Source: Paraburkholderia mimosarum LMG 23256 = NBRC 106338
GTDB taxonomy: Bacteria; Pseudomonadota; Gammaproteobacteria; Burkholderiales; Burkholderiaceae
Direction: 5' to 3'
Assembly: GCF_000739815.1 (NCBI RefSeq)
Contig: NZ_BBJJ01000018.1
Location: 1 to 64,000, forward strand
DNA: 64,000 nt
Shown: piece by piece, positions 35,101 through 41,907 of the stretch
How positions within the stretch are numbered: the stretch's first letter is position 1
How the letters are laid out: the number at the start of each line of letters is the position of its first letter
The notes under the pieces: model-generated
The model's database searches: none
What the model was told of the DNA's origin: nothing
What the model saw: only the letters and a program-made list of their open reading frames with translations
Position numbers and translations under genes: made by a program

Positions 35101-36335
35101 CCGATGCGTCGTTCACGGGCTTTGCCAAGATCCTGCGTGACCTCACGCAGCGCAAGCAGCGCGAGGACGCCAAGGACGATGCGCTGATGCACGAACAGGA
35201 GGAGCGGCAGCGCGTGTCGGACACGAGCCAGTTGAAAGACGAGTTCATCGCGGTGCTCTCTCACGAGCTGAAAAACCCGCTGAACCTCATCGGCATGAAG
35301 GCCGAAACACTGCCGCGACTGCCCCAGACGCGCGATATCGCGGTGGTGCGCGAGACTGCCGACGCGATCAAGCGCGCGGTTCGCAGCCAGGCGCAGATCA
35401 TCGACGATCTCCTGGACCTGTCGCGCGTTCGCACCGGCAAGCTCGCGCTCGAACTGGAGCCGGTCGATTTCGCCGCGACGGTGCGCGACATCACCCAGGC
35501 CTGCGAGCCCGATACCGCCGCACGCCACATCAGTCTGTCCGTCACCGGCACGGAGCAGCCCGCCATGGTGAGCGCCGACCGCGCCCGTTGCGAACAGATC
35601 CTGTGGAACCTCGTGTCGAATGCAATCAAGTTCACCCGCGACGGTGGCGCAATCGAAGTGCGCCTGACTCACGAGGCGAACATGGTGCGCGTCGATGTGA
35701 TTGACAACGGCAAAGGCATCGCGGCGTCGGAACTGCCCCACATCTTCGAGATGTATCGTCAGGGAGCGCGCAGCCGGACCAGGAGCGGCCTTGGAATCGG
35801 CCTCGCCGTCGTGAGGCAGCTCGTCGACATGCACGGTGGTCGCGTCGCCGCTCAGTCCGACGGGCCAGGCCGCGGAACCACGCTGACCGTATGGCTTCCG
35901 GCGCTGGACAGCACGCCAGAAGCTGGACAGGACACGCCGCTTTCGGGATCGCTTGCAGGCGTGCGGGCCATGCTTGCGCTCGACGACCCGGAGACCACTG
36001 CATCCCTTGGCAAGCTGCTCGAACTGGAGGGCGCGACCATCATCACCGCCAACGACATGGACCACGCGATCAGGGCGATGGAGAGCCAACCGGTCGATGT
36101 CGTGATCTGTGAGGTCCAGGACTCGGCTGCCAACGCACTGGAATTCATCGCTCGCGTGAAGGCCAGGCCGTTACTCGAGAGCGCCCGCACCGTGGCGGTG
36201 ACGGCCAGTGACCAGGAAGCCGGGCGACGCCGTATTCTCGAGGCCGGATTCGACGCGCAGATCAGCAAGCCGATCGACTTTCAGGCACTGACGCAGATCC
36301 TGAGAAACTTCCTGCCGACGCTGAACAGCCGGTAG
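32184..36335 (+). CDS. CheB-CheR-PAS-histidine kinase-receiver hybrid signalling protein
   Basis: A 1383-residue cytoplasmic protein. Residues 24-205 are a CheB methylesterase domain with the triad Ser32, His59 and Asp151 intact. Residues about 235-500 are a CheR methyltransferase with GCSTGEEAYSIA (near 337-348) for SAM. A long coiled coil with repeated E-E-L-Q/E-E-L motifs spans about 670-762, followed by two PAS domains (about 765-870 and 877-990). The histidine kinase core has SHELKNPLN near 1026 and NAIKFTRDGG in the ATPase. The C-terminal receiver keeps D-D and the Lys (SKP) but its phospho-acceptor Asp is Glu1310 (VICEVQDS). No chemoreceptor or CheA is adjacent; such hybrids often regulate stress or aggregation. 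Confidence 0.93.
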   Translation: MTTTNPGDIGRADDVRAAAGHPLLTVVGIGTSAGGIPALINFFSHAPASMGMAFVVIIHLSPEHESHADAILQRATAMPVAQVTSATRIESNHVYVIAPGKQLRLSDGYLHVTDRDEPDRRILTIDEFFRTLADAQGVNAMGIVLSGTGSDGAAGLSHIKEKGGVTMAQEPNDAEYPEMPKHAITTGQIDIILPAAEMPQKLLELRDNARRIHVPELETAEPEEDEGMPRGDAERVLQDILMHLRVRTGHDFRHYKRATVLRRIERRLQVNGLPDLERYRNYLRSNPEETTALLADMLIGVTQFFRDREAFDFLRETVTPELFRAAPSDAQIRVWIAGCSTGEEAYSIAVLMAQAREAAGSASALQVFATDIDETAIARARTGSYPESIAADVPADLLRRYFIHEAGRYVIVKPVRERILFAAHSLLKDPPFSHLDFISCRNVLIYLDRAVQRQVLELFHFALRPGGYLFLGSAESADAADDLFTVVDKKHRIYRARKILNRARQAVSFPSLAQPGVATEDAQSVVASARPPLPPDRRNFSFSALHQRVLEEYAPPSVIVDRDSAIVHLSDNAGRFLHHAGGEPSTNIMAVVVPELRLDLRTTLFRALQTGASVEARRVKMVRDGRTSWINMTVRPFHDPGVNADFFLVLFDEVQERMSEEGEAEHKGQDPVLVQLEQELQHSREQLATTIEQYETSVEELKASNEELQAINEELRSATEELESSKEELQSVNEELTTLNSELHSRVEETAKANDDLQNIIVSTEIATVFVDKKIQVKRFTPSATRIFKLIDSDIGRSLFDITHSLKHPSLAEDVKEAFETLKLIEREVQSQDGRWYLMRLLPYRTADDRIDGAVLTLIDITARHEAEEQARIGEQRLRLVAQSTNDYAIIVHDPAGRIVSWNTGAERIFGYAEAEVRGKDISLIYEPQDRETQAPVRERETAATEGRADDERWYVTRDHRRVWCSGVVTPISDASFTGFAKILRDLTQRKQREDAKDDALMHEQEERQRVSDTSQLKDEFIAVLSHELKNPLNLIGMKAETLPRLPQTRDIAVVRETADAIKRAVRSQAQIIDDLLDLSRVRTGKLALELEPVDFAATVRDITQACEPDTAARHISLSVTGTEQPAMVSADRARCEQILWNLVSNAIKFTRDGGAIEVRLTHEANMVRVDVIDNGKGIAASELPHIFEMYRQGARSRTRSGLGIGLAVVRQLVDMHGGRVAAQSDGPGRGTTLTVWLPALDSTPEAGQDTPLSGSLAGVRAMLALDDPETTASLGKLLELEGATIITANDMDHAIRAMESQPVDVVICEVQDSAANALEFIARVKARPLLESARTVAVTASDQEAGRRRILEAGFDAQISKPIDFQALTQILRNFLPTLNSR

Positions 36336-36347
36336 TGCGGTCTGAGC

Positions 36348-36383
36348 CTGCTGCTGCGACGAAGCATCTCGTCGCAGCAGCAG
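36348..36383 (+). terminator. Perfect 15-bp hairpin after the hybrid kinase gene
   Basis: Arms CTGCTGCTGCGACGA and TCGTCGCAGCAGCAG are exact reverse complements with a 6-base loop, starting 12 bases after the stop codon. The long GC-rich stem would stop or pause RNA polymerase or protect the 3' end, although no T-run follows. It separates the hybrid kinase from the CheB gene at 36456. Confidence 0.5.
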
Positions 36384-36455
36384 ATTCGCCGCACTCATCC
36401 AGACTGCGGAGAAGCGGGAACAGTGTTTGCGCAAGCGCCATGAACGCGGAGAACC

Positions 36456-37457
36456 ATGGAATCACGCCACATTGTCGTCATCGGCGGTTCGCGCGGCGCT
36501 TTCGGCGTACTGCGCACACTCGCTGCCCGACTACCGCCTGACCTGCCGGCGGCCGTGTGCATCGTATTGCACGTCGGCCGGCACGAGAGCGCCCTGCCCG
36601 AGCTGATATCAAGGTGGGGCCCCCTGCCGGCAAGCCACCCTGTTGACGGTGAGCGCGTCGCGAGCGGCAGGATTTACGTCGCACCGCCGGATCGTCACCT
36701 GCGGCTATCGCGGCATCGGCTTCATCTGGATGACGGAGCCGCCGAAAACTTCGCACGCCCCGCCGCCGATCCCCTGTTCAGGTCCGCCGCGGCCAGTTAC
36801 GGCGAACACGTCGTCGCCGCCGTACTCAGTGGAGATCTCGACGACGGCGCCGCAGGACTCGCAATCGTACGCGCGCATGGCGGCTACTGTATCGTCCAGG
36901 ACCCGGCCGACTGCGAGGCCCCGTCCATGCCCTGCTCAGCGCTCGCGGCTGCAGGTGCTGACGCGATCGCGAGTGGCGAACGGCTCGCGGACCACATCCT
37001 GGCAGCCGTGCACGGTGCACCGCGCAGGGAGGTGAACCTCATGCCCACCGAAAAACCGGATCCGGAGGCCAGCCTGGACGGGATGGACGTCGTCGAACCG
37101 GAGGACCTCGACAGGGTCGGGGAACGTTCACCGATCACCTGTCCTGAATGCGGTGGCACCCTCTGGCGCATGCGTGACGACCGGGTCCTGCGCTATCGCT
37201 GCCACACGGGCCACGCCTTTAATGCACTCTCCCTCCAGGATGGCCGGGAGAAGGTCGAGGAAGAAGCCATATGGTCAGCGATCCGCGCAGTCAACGAGCG
37301 GATCATATTTGCGCGCGAGCGGCAGAAATGGGCCGAACGTGTCGGCGATCGAAAAGAAGTCGAAATCGAGCAGGCGCGAATCGACGAAAGCGCGAGGCTT
37401 CTCGAGGCGCTAAGAAGCGCGTTCCGAAGCGGGAGCGATGAGGCGCTGGCCCAATGA
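36456..37457 (+). CDS. CheB methylesterase-like protein with C-terminal zinc ribbon
   Basis: A 333-residue protein without a receiver domain. The CheB catalytic triad is Ser12 (GGSRGAFG), His39 (CIVLHVGRHE) and Asp130 (SGDLDDGAAG). After a linker, residues about 228-255 form a zinc-binding module, CPECGGTLW and YRCHTGHAF, and the C-terminus is a charged helix (EEEAIWSAIRAVNERII, then ERQKWAERVGDRKEVE). The helical tail after a Cys-rich module recurs in stand-alone CheB proteins of beta-proteobacteria. It is expected to deamidate or demethylate a receptor or another target, independent of phosphorylation. It follows the hybrid kinase by 120 bases, with a strong hairpin in between. Confidence 0.88.
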   Translation: MESRHIVVIGGSRGAFGVLRTLAARLPPDLPAAVCIVLHVGRHESALPELISRWGPLPASHPVDGERVASGRIYVAPPDRHLRLSRHRLHLDDGAAENFARPAADPLFRSAAASYGEHVVAAVLSGDLDDGAAGLAIVRAHGGYCIVQDPADCEAPSMPCSALAAAGADAIASGERLADHILAAVHGAPRREVNLMPTEKPDPEASLDGMDVVEPEDLDRVGERSPITCPECGGTLWRMRDDRVLRYRCHTGHAFNALSLQDGREKVEEEAIWSAIRAVNERIIFARERQKWAERVGDRKEVEIEQARIDESARLLEALRSAFRSGSDEALAQ

Positions 37458-37648
37458 CGGTTCGCCGTTCGGGGCGGTATTGAGGGCGTGGACCGGTCGA
37501 ACGCTGGGCGCCGCCCCGGTATCTGCCTGCAACGCGGGCGTCCCGGGCAGTGTCGAGTAACTTGGGGCATTCCCCAAGGGACTTTCAGCGTGCCGCCCTG
37601 ATATTGTGCAACGCACAATCAACTGGAGCGCGATGGAGACTAATACGA

Positions 37649-38065
37649 ATGGCTCATGACCTGCTCGTCGCACTGCTTAACCTCGACGCAGAGATCAAGT
37701 ACCGCCTGGCGCGGCTGACGCAGCTCGATTGCCAAACAGATGAGCCGGTGACGCCGTGGCGGCAGGAAGCCCGCGCCGATCTGCTCGGGGAGCTGGCCCT
37801 GCTGCAGGCACGCCGTGAAGAATGTTTTCTCAAGCTGAACGGCGTGCGGCGCGAACCATCTTCCGGGTCACCGCCACGCGCGGATCCGCTTCCCGAACGA
37901 ACAGGTACGAGCACCGGTTCATATCCCAGGTCGGATCCGCCAACACTTGACGCTTCACCAGTTGCATTCGAGGGACACGTTCTCGCGCCGCGCTACGGCG
38001 GGGTCCGTGTACGGTCTCATGCCGCGCTGGAAAAAGGCGTCGGGAGCCCAAGCCGTCCGCGCTGA
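37649..38065 (+). CDS. Small conserved protein, paralogue of the one at 31398
   Basis: A 138-residue product; the first 65 residues match the small protein at 31398 (LLNLDAEIKYRLARL, PWRQEARADL, LALLQARRE, FLKLNGV). The remaining part is Pro/Ser/Arg-rich and may be disordered or a chance extension of the frame. GGAG lies about ten bases before the ATG at 37649. It comes 190 bases after the CheB gene, on the same strand. Function unknown; the mirrored arrangement around the CheB/CheR genes is its most informative feature. Confidence 0.6.
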   Translation: MAHDLLVALLNLDAEIKYRLARLTQLDCQTDEPVTPWRQEARADLLGELALLQARREECFLKLNGVRREPSSGSPPRADPLPERTGTSTGSYPRSDPPTLDASPVAFEGHVLAPRYGGVRVRSHAALEKGVGSPSRPR

Positions 38066-38932
38066 CCTCGCTACCCTTTCCTCGCCGGTCGCAAGTCCTC
38101 TTCGATGCGCCTCGAACGCATCGATGGCTTCGGGTGCAACCGAGATCCGGCCTGCTCGCCTCTAGAGCGAAGGACGGAATACGCTGCGGGCCATGCCGCC
38201 ACAGGCGTCAGGTACAAAGCGCTTTGCGGAGGGAGTCGTTTTCGACCGGACAGGTTGGGCCGTCGTTGGGCCCGGCGCACAGAATCCTGCGCGTGGTTTA
38301 GCTTCCGTATGCGTCGCCCAACGGGTCACCCGGTATGTATTCCGTCAAAAAACGGCGTCCTCCGAACCGGAACGACGCGGCGAGTCGCTACTTGCAGCCA
38401 TCCGGGGGGGTGGACCTCCGCCATCCTTGCCGCGGAGCGGCTTGTACGAAACTCGCGCATTGAGGACAGCAGCAGACCACAAACAGCCAACCCAACGAAG
38501 CTTGCGGCCGCAATGAGCAAGCTCGTCGACGCGCCGAAAACACCGTTGGGCGTTCCGCCTGGCACCGAACACCCCGGCTGCCATCGCCGCGAAAAACGCT
38601 TGCGTGGTGCAGGAAACAGTAGCGTGGAAGGCACTGTCGGCGTCGACTGACGTTGATTGCTGAGTGACGAACGCGGCGGCTCGATATCTCCAGCCGCTGC
38701 TCGCGTGACTGCCCGTGTACCTTGAAGTCGTTGTCCTTGACTATCACGCGAGATTGCCTCGAGCCTGGCCGGAAACGCGCACCCGCCCTGCGCCATAGCC
38801 CGTCGCCGATAACAATAAAACTGATCAACATCAACGGATTTGTACGGCGAGGCGCGACCATTGGACTTATGACGCCGGACTCGCGCTGGTTCTGTTTCCG
38901 CATTGGCAAGTGGGGCCGTTATGGGCATTGGT
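38066..38932. other. Intergenic region with repeat copy 1
   Basis: A stretch of nearly 870 bases without a convincing gene. Long open frames exist on both strands (for example a minus-strand frame of 200 codons from 38928) but they have arginine-rich, low-quality composition and no family resemblance. The only structured element is the repeat at 38346-38478. Confidence 0.5.
38346..38478 (-). repeat. Dispersed repeat copy 1 with minus-strand hairpin
   Basis: This segment matches the segment at 39596-39751 at both ends. The left end shares about 30 identical bases, beginning with an A-run and CGGCGTCCTCC and ending GGAACGACGC. The right end shares TGTACGAAA-CTCGCGCATTGAGGACA with few changes. 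The middle diverges. Read on the minus strand the left end is a hairpin (CCGCGTC...GACGCCG, one mismatch at its base) followed by six T, i.e. a likely intrinsic terminator. Confidence 0.66.
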
Positions 38933-39232
38933 ATGCAGATAACCTATGTCGGGTTACCCCGAGCGGCATCATTGGAGAGCGAGGCTGCGTTGCAGCTCTT
39001 GCGCCTGCAAATATACGCCCCGTATGTCCCGGATCTCTGGTTATCGATTGAGCGCCATGGCACCTCGCCGGCAAACGCGGAATACGAGGTCCGCCTTTCA
39101 GTCGGGAAGACAAAAGACGGCGCCAGACGCATCGGACGCTGCGTTCGCGATAGCGTTGAAGCAGCGCTTCGTTGCGCTTTTAATATCGCGGTTCGGACTC
39201 TCGAACTCATCGCGCTGCATTGCCGGTGGTGA
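38933..39232 (+). CDS. Possible ribosome hibernation factor-like (S30AE) small protein
   Basis: The product (about 99 residues from the ATG at 38933; 38921 and 38903 are alternatives) has the order of a HPF/RaiA-type fold: an opening MQITYV strand, an amphipathic helix (ESEAALQLLRLQIY), an alternating strand with WLSIERH, a second strand YEVRLSVG and a final helix DSVEAALRCAFNIAVRTLEL. The last helix resembles the D-x-x-E/A-A-I-x-x-A-x-x-x-x-x-R-x-L pattern of the family. The basic residues expected for ribosome binding are few, so the match is tentative. It stands between two copies of the repeat and has no co-directional neighbour. Confidence 0.42.
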   Translation: MQITYVGLPRAASLESEAALQLLRLQIYAPYVPDLWLSIERHGTSPANAEYEVRLSVGKTKDGARRIGRCVRDSVEAALRCAFNIAVRTLELIALHCRW

Positions 39233-39595
39233 CTTCGGTCAATTTACGCCTTCTGCGTGAGAGGCAGCACCCGAGGCGATCATCAGGCTCGATGGTCGGG
39301 CCCACTAGAGGACACTCGATCCCTCGCGACGATCGGCGGCGATGCGGTCATTCGGCAGCGAATGCGGGCACCCATCGCGCAACGACAGATGGCTTCGGCA
39401 TCATCGCGCCTGCCGTGCCTGGCAGCCGGACGGCTGCGCAGCCTCGGCATCAACGTGCTTGCTGCCGCCGACATCGCGCGCCGCCAGAACTGCAGCACTA
39501 TACGTTAGGATTTCGAATTTATCGATACGACCAGTTTCTTGTCCGACGAGCATCTTCAGGTCGGTTGCGTCGCTGTCCGTGCCGCGTCATTGCTT
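39233..39595. other. Intergenic region, no gene recognised
   Basis: About 360 bases with only short, arginine-rich frames on both strands. A minus-strand frame of 71 codons (39498 to 39283) has no family resemblance and no convincing ribosome site. No repeats beyond those listed separately were seen. Confidence 0.45.
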
Positions 39596-39630
39596 AAAAA
39601 AACGGCGTCCTCCGAACCGGAACGACGCCG
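39596..39630 (-). terminator. Intrinsic terminator, minus strand
   Basis: On the minus strand CGGCGTC (from 39630) pairs perfectly with GACGCCG (39609-39603), with an inner CCG/CGG pairing, and is followed by seven T. This is a textbook rho-independent terminator for transcription coming from the EAL remnant side. Confidence 0.7.
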
Positions 39631-39751
39631 CGAGTCGCCTTTTGAAGCTGTCCCGGAGCGGGTGGCCACCGGAACGAAGGAAGTATAGCCATCCATGGCG
39701 GAGAGCGGCCTGTACGAAAGTCGCGCATTGAGGACAACAGCCGAGCACCGC
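39596..39751 (-). repeat. Dispersed repeat copy 2 with minus-strand terminator
   Basis: Second copy of the element at 38346-38478. The outer parts match closely; the centre has a different sequence and is longer by about 20 bases. Its right end runs into the EAL-domain remnant, so the repeat may once have been the 3' end of a gene plus terminator that was copied. Confidence 0.66.
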
Positions 39752-39965
39752 CGTCGTGTGCTCCTGCGCAATTGTATCGACGATGGACTTGACGATTTTC
39801 GGCAGGTCGATCTCAAGCGTGCGCTGTTAAGCGAGACGCGAGTAACCGCTGCCAAAATCGTCGATGTACAACGGATGCCCTGCCGCCCGGAAAGCCGCAA
39901 CGACGCCGGGAGTGGCATCGGCGTTCACGAAGCGGCGCTCCCGTCGCCTCTGCGGGCCGCATTTG
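39700..39965 (-). pseudogene. EAL-domain (c-di-GMP phosphodiesterase) remnant
   Basis: Minus-strand translation from about 39930 gives VVAAFRAAGHPLYIDDFG, then SGYSRLA, the highly conserved EAL segment with the double Asp. A TAA follows at once where other EAL proteins have Tyr-Leu. After this stop the same frame continues QRTLEIDLPKIVKSIVDT and IAQEHTTAVL, which matches the next EAL segment (I-D-x-L-K-I-D-K-S-F-V). The stop looks like a three-base deletion that fused TAC-CTG into TAA. The N-terminal catalytic E-A-L part and anything upstream are missing, so this is a relic, ending in the terminator-bearing repeat. Confidence 0.7.
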
Positions 39966-40250
39966 TGTGAGAGGCGAGAAGGTTCAGGAAAGCGGGAAGC
40001 GCAAAGATCCAGCGTCCCCAACGCTTAGGAATACCTCGGGCGAGATGGCCTTCGCGTTCGGCTTCCAGCGCACCGGCTGAGTCAGTGATCCCATTGCCAT
40101 GCTGCCCTGGGGCGCCCGCGACTGCGCGACCTGGGTACGCGTAATGCGCTCCGGTTCGCAACGGTTGCGCCGTTGCCGGGCGGTTTGCTGCTGATGTGCC
40201 CCTGTGTTTCGGCAGCGGGGAGCCAGTATTTGGCTTCGCAAGGAAATGTC

Positions 40251-41468
40251 GTGAGCAAGAAGACTTCGAAACAGCCCCCAGATCCGGGCGAGAGGGCGCC
40301 GATACTCGCACGGATTCGCGCGCAAAAGAAGGCGCGATCGGCCTACGACTATGTGCGTGGCAGCACGAAGCGCTTCTATGACTGGCTCGATAGCCAGGCC
40401 GCGAACGCCTTGCCCGTCGGGCCGGCTATCTGGATATGCGGTGACTGCCATCTCGGCAATCTCGGGCCGCTCGCCGATGCGGATGGCGAGGTAGCGGTTC
40501 AGATCAGAGACCTGGACCAGAGCGTGATCGGCAATCCGGTGCACGACCTGCTACGACTGGGACTTTCGCTGGCAACTGCGGCGCGCAGCGCGGACATGCC
40601 AGGCGTTATCACCTTTCGTATGGCGCAAGCGCTTCTCGACGGCTACGAGCAGGCGTTCGATGATGCCCGCCCGGACAGGACGAAGCCCGTTCAGCGACCG
40701 GCTGTCGTCAAGGTTGCAATGAAGGCGGCGCTGCACCGGTCCTGGCGGAAGCTCGACCAGCAGACGATCGACGGCAGTGCCCGCATTCCTCAAGGCAAGC
40801 GCTTCTGGCCGCTATCCCCTGTTGAAGCGCAGGATATTCGTGCGCTATTCGAATCGCAGTCCGGTCGGGAAGTCCGGCAAGCGCTATATCCACAGGCCAA
40901 AGCCGAGGGGAAAATCGACGTGCTCGACGCAGCATTTTGGGTTAAAGGATGCAGTTCCCTCGGACGGCGCCGGTACGCGGTGCTGCTCGACATCGACGGG
41001 ACTTGTTCAGCAGGCGGGCCTCCATGCCTGATCGACGTGAAGGAAGCCGTCGCCGCAGCGGCGCCGAGACAGGCCGGCGTGCTGATGCCGCGTGACAACG
41101 CAAGGCGTGTCGTGGAGGGGGCGAGACACGTGTCACCGCTGCTCGGAAACCGCATGTGCGCGGCTCGTCTGGACGGCTGCGCGGTCGTGATTCGCGAACT
41201 GATGCCCCAGGATCTCAAGCTCGATGCTGAGCGCCTCACCGAAGCGGACGCGGTCAAGGCGGCGCGTTTCCTCGCGCTCGTGATCGGTCAGGCCCACGCA
41301 CAGCAAATGAATCCTGCCACCCGCAAAAGCTGGCTGGCTGAGCTGCAGACAAGACGCCCACGATCGGTCAATGTTCCCTCCTGGCTATGGCGCTGCATGG
41401 TTGATCTAACGCTCGCCCATGAAGAGGAATACCTGGAACATTGCAGGCGCTATGCGCTTGATCGTTAG
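40251..41468 (+). CDS. DUF2252 family protein
   Basis: A 405-residue protein from a GTG start at 40251, preceded by AAGGAA; an earlier in-frame ATG (40173) has no ribosome site. The family hallmark GDCHLGNLG is near residue 65, followed by IRDLDQSVIGNPVHDLLRL, resembling the catalytic-loop and D-F-D motifs of aminoglycoside-phosphotransferase-like kinases; DUF2252 is thought to be kinase-like. Later segments (LIDVKEAVAAAAP, VIRELMPQDLKLD) fit the family. Function is not established. It is monocistronic, between decayed EAL and MCP remnants. Confidence 0.85.
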   Translation: MSKKTSKQPPDPGERAPILARIRAQKKARSAYDYVRGSTKRFYDWLDSQAANALPVGPAIWICGDCHLGNLGPLADADGEVAVQIRDLDQSVIGNPVHDLLRLGLSLATAARSADMPGVITFRMAQALLDGYEQAFDDARPDRTKPVQRPAVVKVAMKAALHRSWRKLDQQTIDGSARIPQGKRFWPLSPVEAQDIRALFESQSGREVRQALYPQAKAEGKIDVLDAAFWVKGCSSLGRRRYAVLLDIDGTCSAGGPPCLIDVKEAVAAAAPRQAGVLMPRDNARRVVEGARHVSPLLGNRMCAARLDGCAVVIRELMPQDLKLDAERLTEADAVKAARFLALVIGQAHAQQMNPATRKSWLAELQTRRPRSVNVPSWLWRCMVDLTLAHEEEYLEHCRRYALDR

Positions 41469-41907
41469 CGTAAGCCTCTCGGCGCGACGGACCCAGGATG
41501 GATGCGCGAATGGCGGTTGGTGCTTCCGAAGTTCGAATAGCAGGTATGTATGTCGCCCTGCTAGTTGTGACATTCCGGGAAATTTGACGAAAGCTCTTCT
41601 TGAATGAGCGAGGCGGCGATGCGAATCCTTCGGACTCCAAAGCCGTTGCGCGAGAGCTTGAGGGTCACAGCAGTGCCACAGCATGGCCCTCTTCCTCTGC
41701 TCGCGCCGCTTTCACCGTCCCGTTGAGTCCCAGCATATTCGTCTGAAAGCCGCGCCTTTGACAATGCCGGTGGAGCAAGCAATGCTGCCGACCTCTACCT
41801 TGTAGCCGCCATCGGCTAAACGGCCTGACCACCGAGCGGGCTGCCCTCGCCTCACTCCCGTGAAGCGCCCATGTGCCGAAAGGATCGTCGCACTATGAAA
41901 GAAAGCA
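41469..41907. other. Gap between DUF2252 gene and diguanylate cyclase
   Basis: A gap of about 440 bases. Its central part (41600-41770) is the chemoreceptor remnant listed separately. The outer parts have no gene that can be supported. Confidence 0.5.
41600..41770 (-). pseudogene. Methyl-accepting chemotaxis protein remnant (signalling tip)
   Basis: Minus-strand translation from about 41755 reads FQTNMLGLNGTVKAARAEEEG and then HAVAL, a decayed copy of the MCP hairpin tip (normally [29 protein letters not shown]). A stop and a frame change follow, after which ALAQR, the next conserved MCP segment, appears in another frame. No receptor N-terminus is present. The intact MCP at 43200 is nearby on the same strand, so this may be a leftover of a tandem duplicate. 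Confidence 0.6.

Noticed and set aside
32046..36089. Long minus-strand frames (536 and 761 codons) opposite the hybrid kinase
   Set aside because: They mirror a multi-domain gene whose motifs are all intact on the plus strand; composition is Arg/His/Asp-rich and non-protein-like.
38326..38928. Minus-strand frame of 200 codons with one hydrophobic stretch
   Set aside because: Mostly Arg/Ser-rich, no family, and it runs through the repeat in a frame that is not conserved in the second repeat copy.
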